Source of the DNA: a bacterium | Lineage (GTDB): Bacteria; CG2-30-53-67; CG2-30-70-394 | NCBI GenBank assembly: GCA_024278555.1 | Contig: JAJRSX010000104.1 | Coordinates: forward strand, 1 to 6,406 | Length of the DNA: 6,406 nucleotides | Direction of reading: 5' to 3' | In this document: positions 6,369 through 6,406 of the stretch, piece after piece | Position numbering within the stretch: the stretch's first letter is position 1 | Layout: every line of letters starts with the position of its first letter | Notes under the pieces: generated by a model | The model's input: the letters and a program-made list of their open reading frames with translations, nothing else | Database searches by the model: none | Told to the model about the DNA's origin: nothing | Translations under genes and position numbers: made by a program

Positions 6369-6406
6369 AGGAGCCCATTCGCGGCCGGCCTCCCGACCCC
6401 ATGCCC

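Noticed and set aside
6364-6406. Start of a new gene (GGAGG, 5 bp, ATG)
   Set aside because: Only 14 codons are visible, with no recognisable content, and the ATG overlaps a plausible -10 element. It is mentioned under the promoter but not called as a gene.

Overview
The window is GC-rich throughout (mostly GCC, CTC, ACC and GGC codons). The exception is a short AT-richer patch at 561-600, where I count 13 G/C in 40 bases. A textbook -24/-12 (sigma-54) promoter with a consensus IHF site points to a GC-rich proteobacterium or a close relative that has RpoN and IHF. I cannot place it more finely.

Layout. (1) 1-377, minus strand: the first 125 codons of an N-acetylglucosamine-6-phosphate deacetylase (nagA), running off the left edge. 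(2) 378-684: a divergent intergenic region. It holds two tandem 15-bp palindromes (487-501 and 511-525), an IHF consensus (570-582) overlapped by a sigma-70-like promoter (567-594), a sigma-54 promoter (645-660) and a strong Shine-Dalgarno sequence (673-677). (3) 685-6267, plus strand: one very large gene for a secreted lipoprotein of 1860 residues. It has a lipoprotein signal peptide, a Gly-rich linker, three tandem Ig-like repeats, a long unrecognised beta-rich/Pro-Thr-rich body and an Ala-rich, more helical C-terminal quarter. (4) 6268-6406: a 21-bp-stem hairpin just after the stop codon, then a possible promoter facing the right edge.

How it fits together. The order palindromic enhancer pair, IHF bend, -24/-12 promoter, start codon is the classic arrangement for a bacterial enhancer-binding protein (bEBP) acting on RNA polymerase-sigma-54. 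The lipoprotein therefore looks like a tightly switched surface protein, made only when an unidentified activator is on. NagA is a housekeeping amino-sugar enzyme on the other side of the intergenic region. Nothing in the sequence shows a functional link to the lipoprotein, although the palindromes lie only about 110 bp upstream of its start and could affect both genes. The most interesting items are the sigma-54 control region with its unassigned palindrome GTCTCA-N3-TGAGAY, and the unrecognised lipoprotein it appears to drive.
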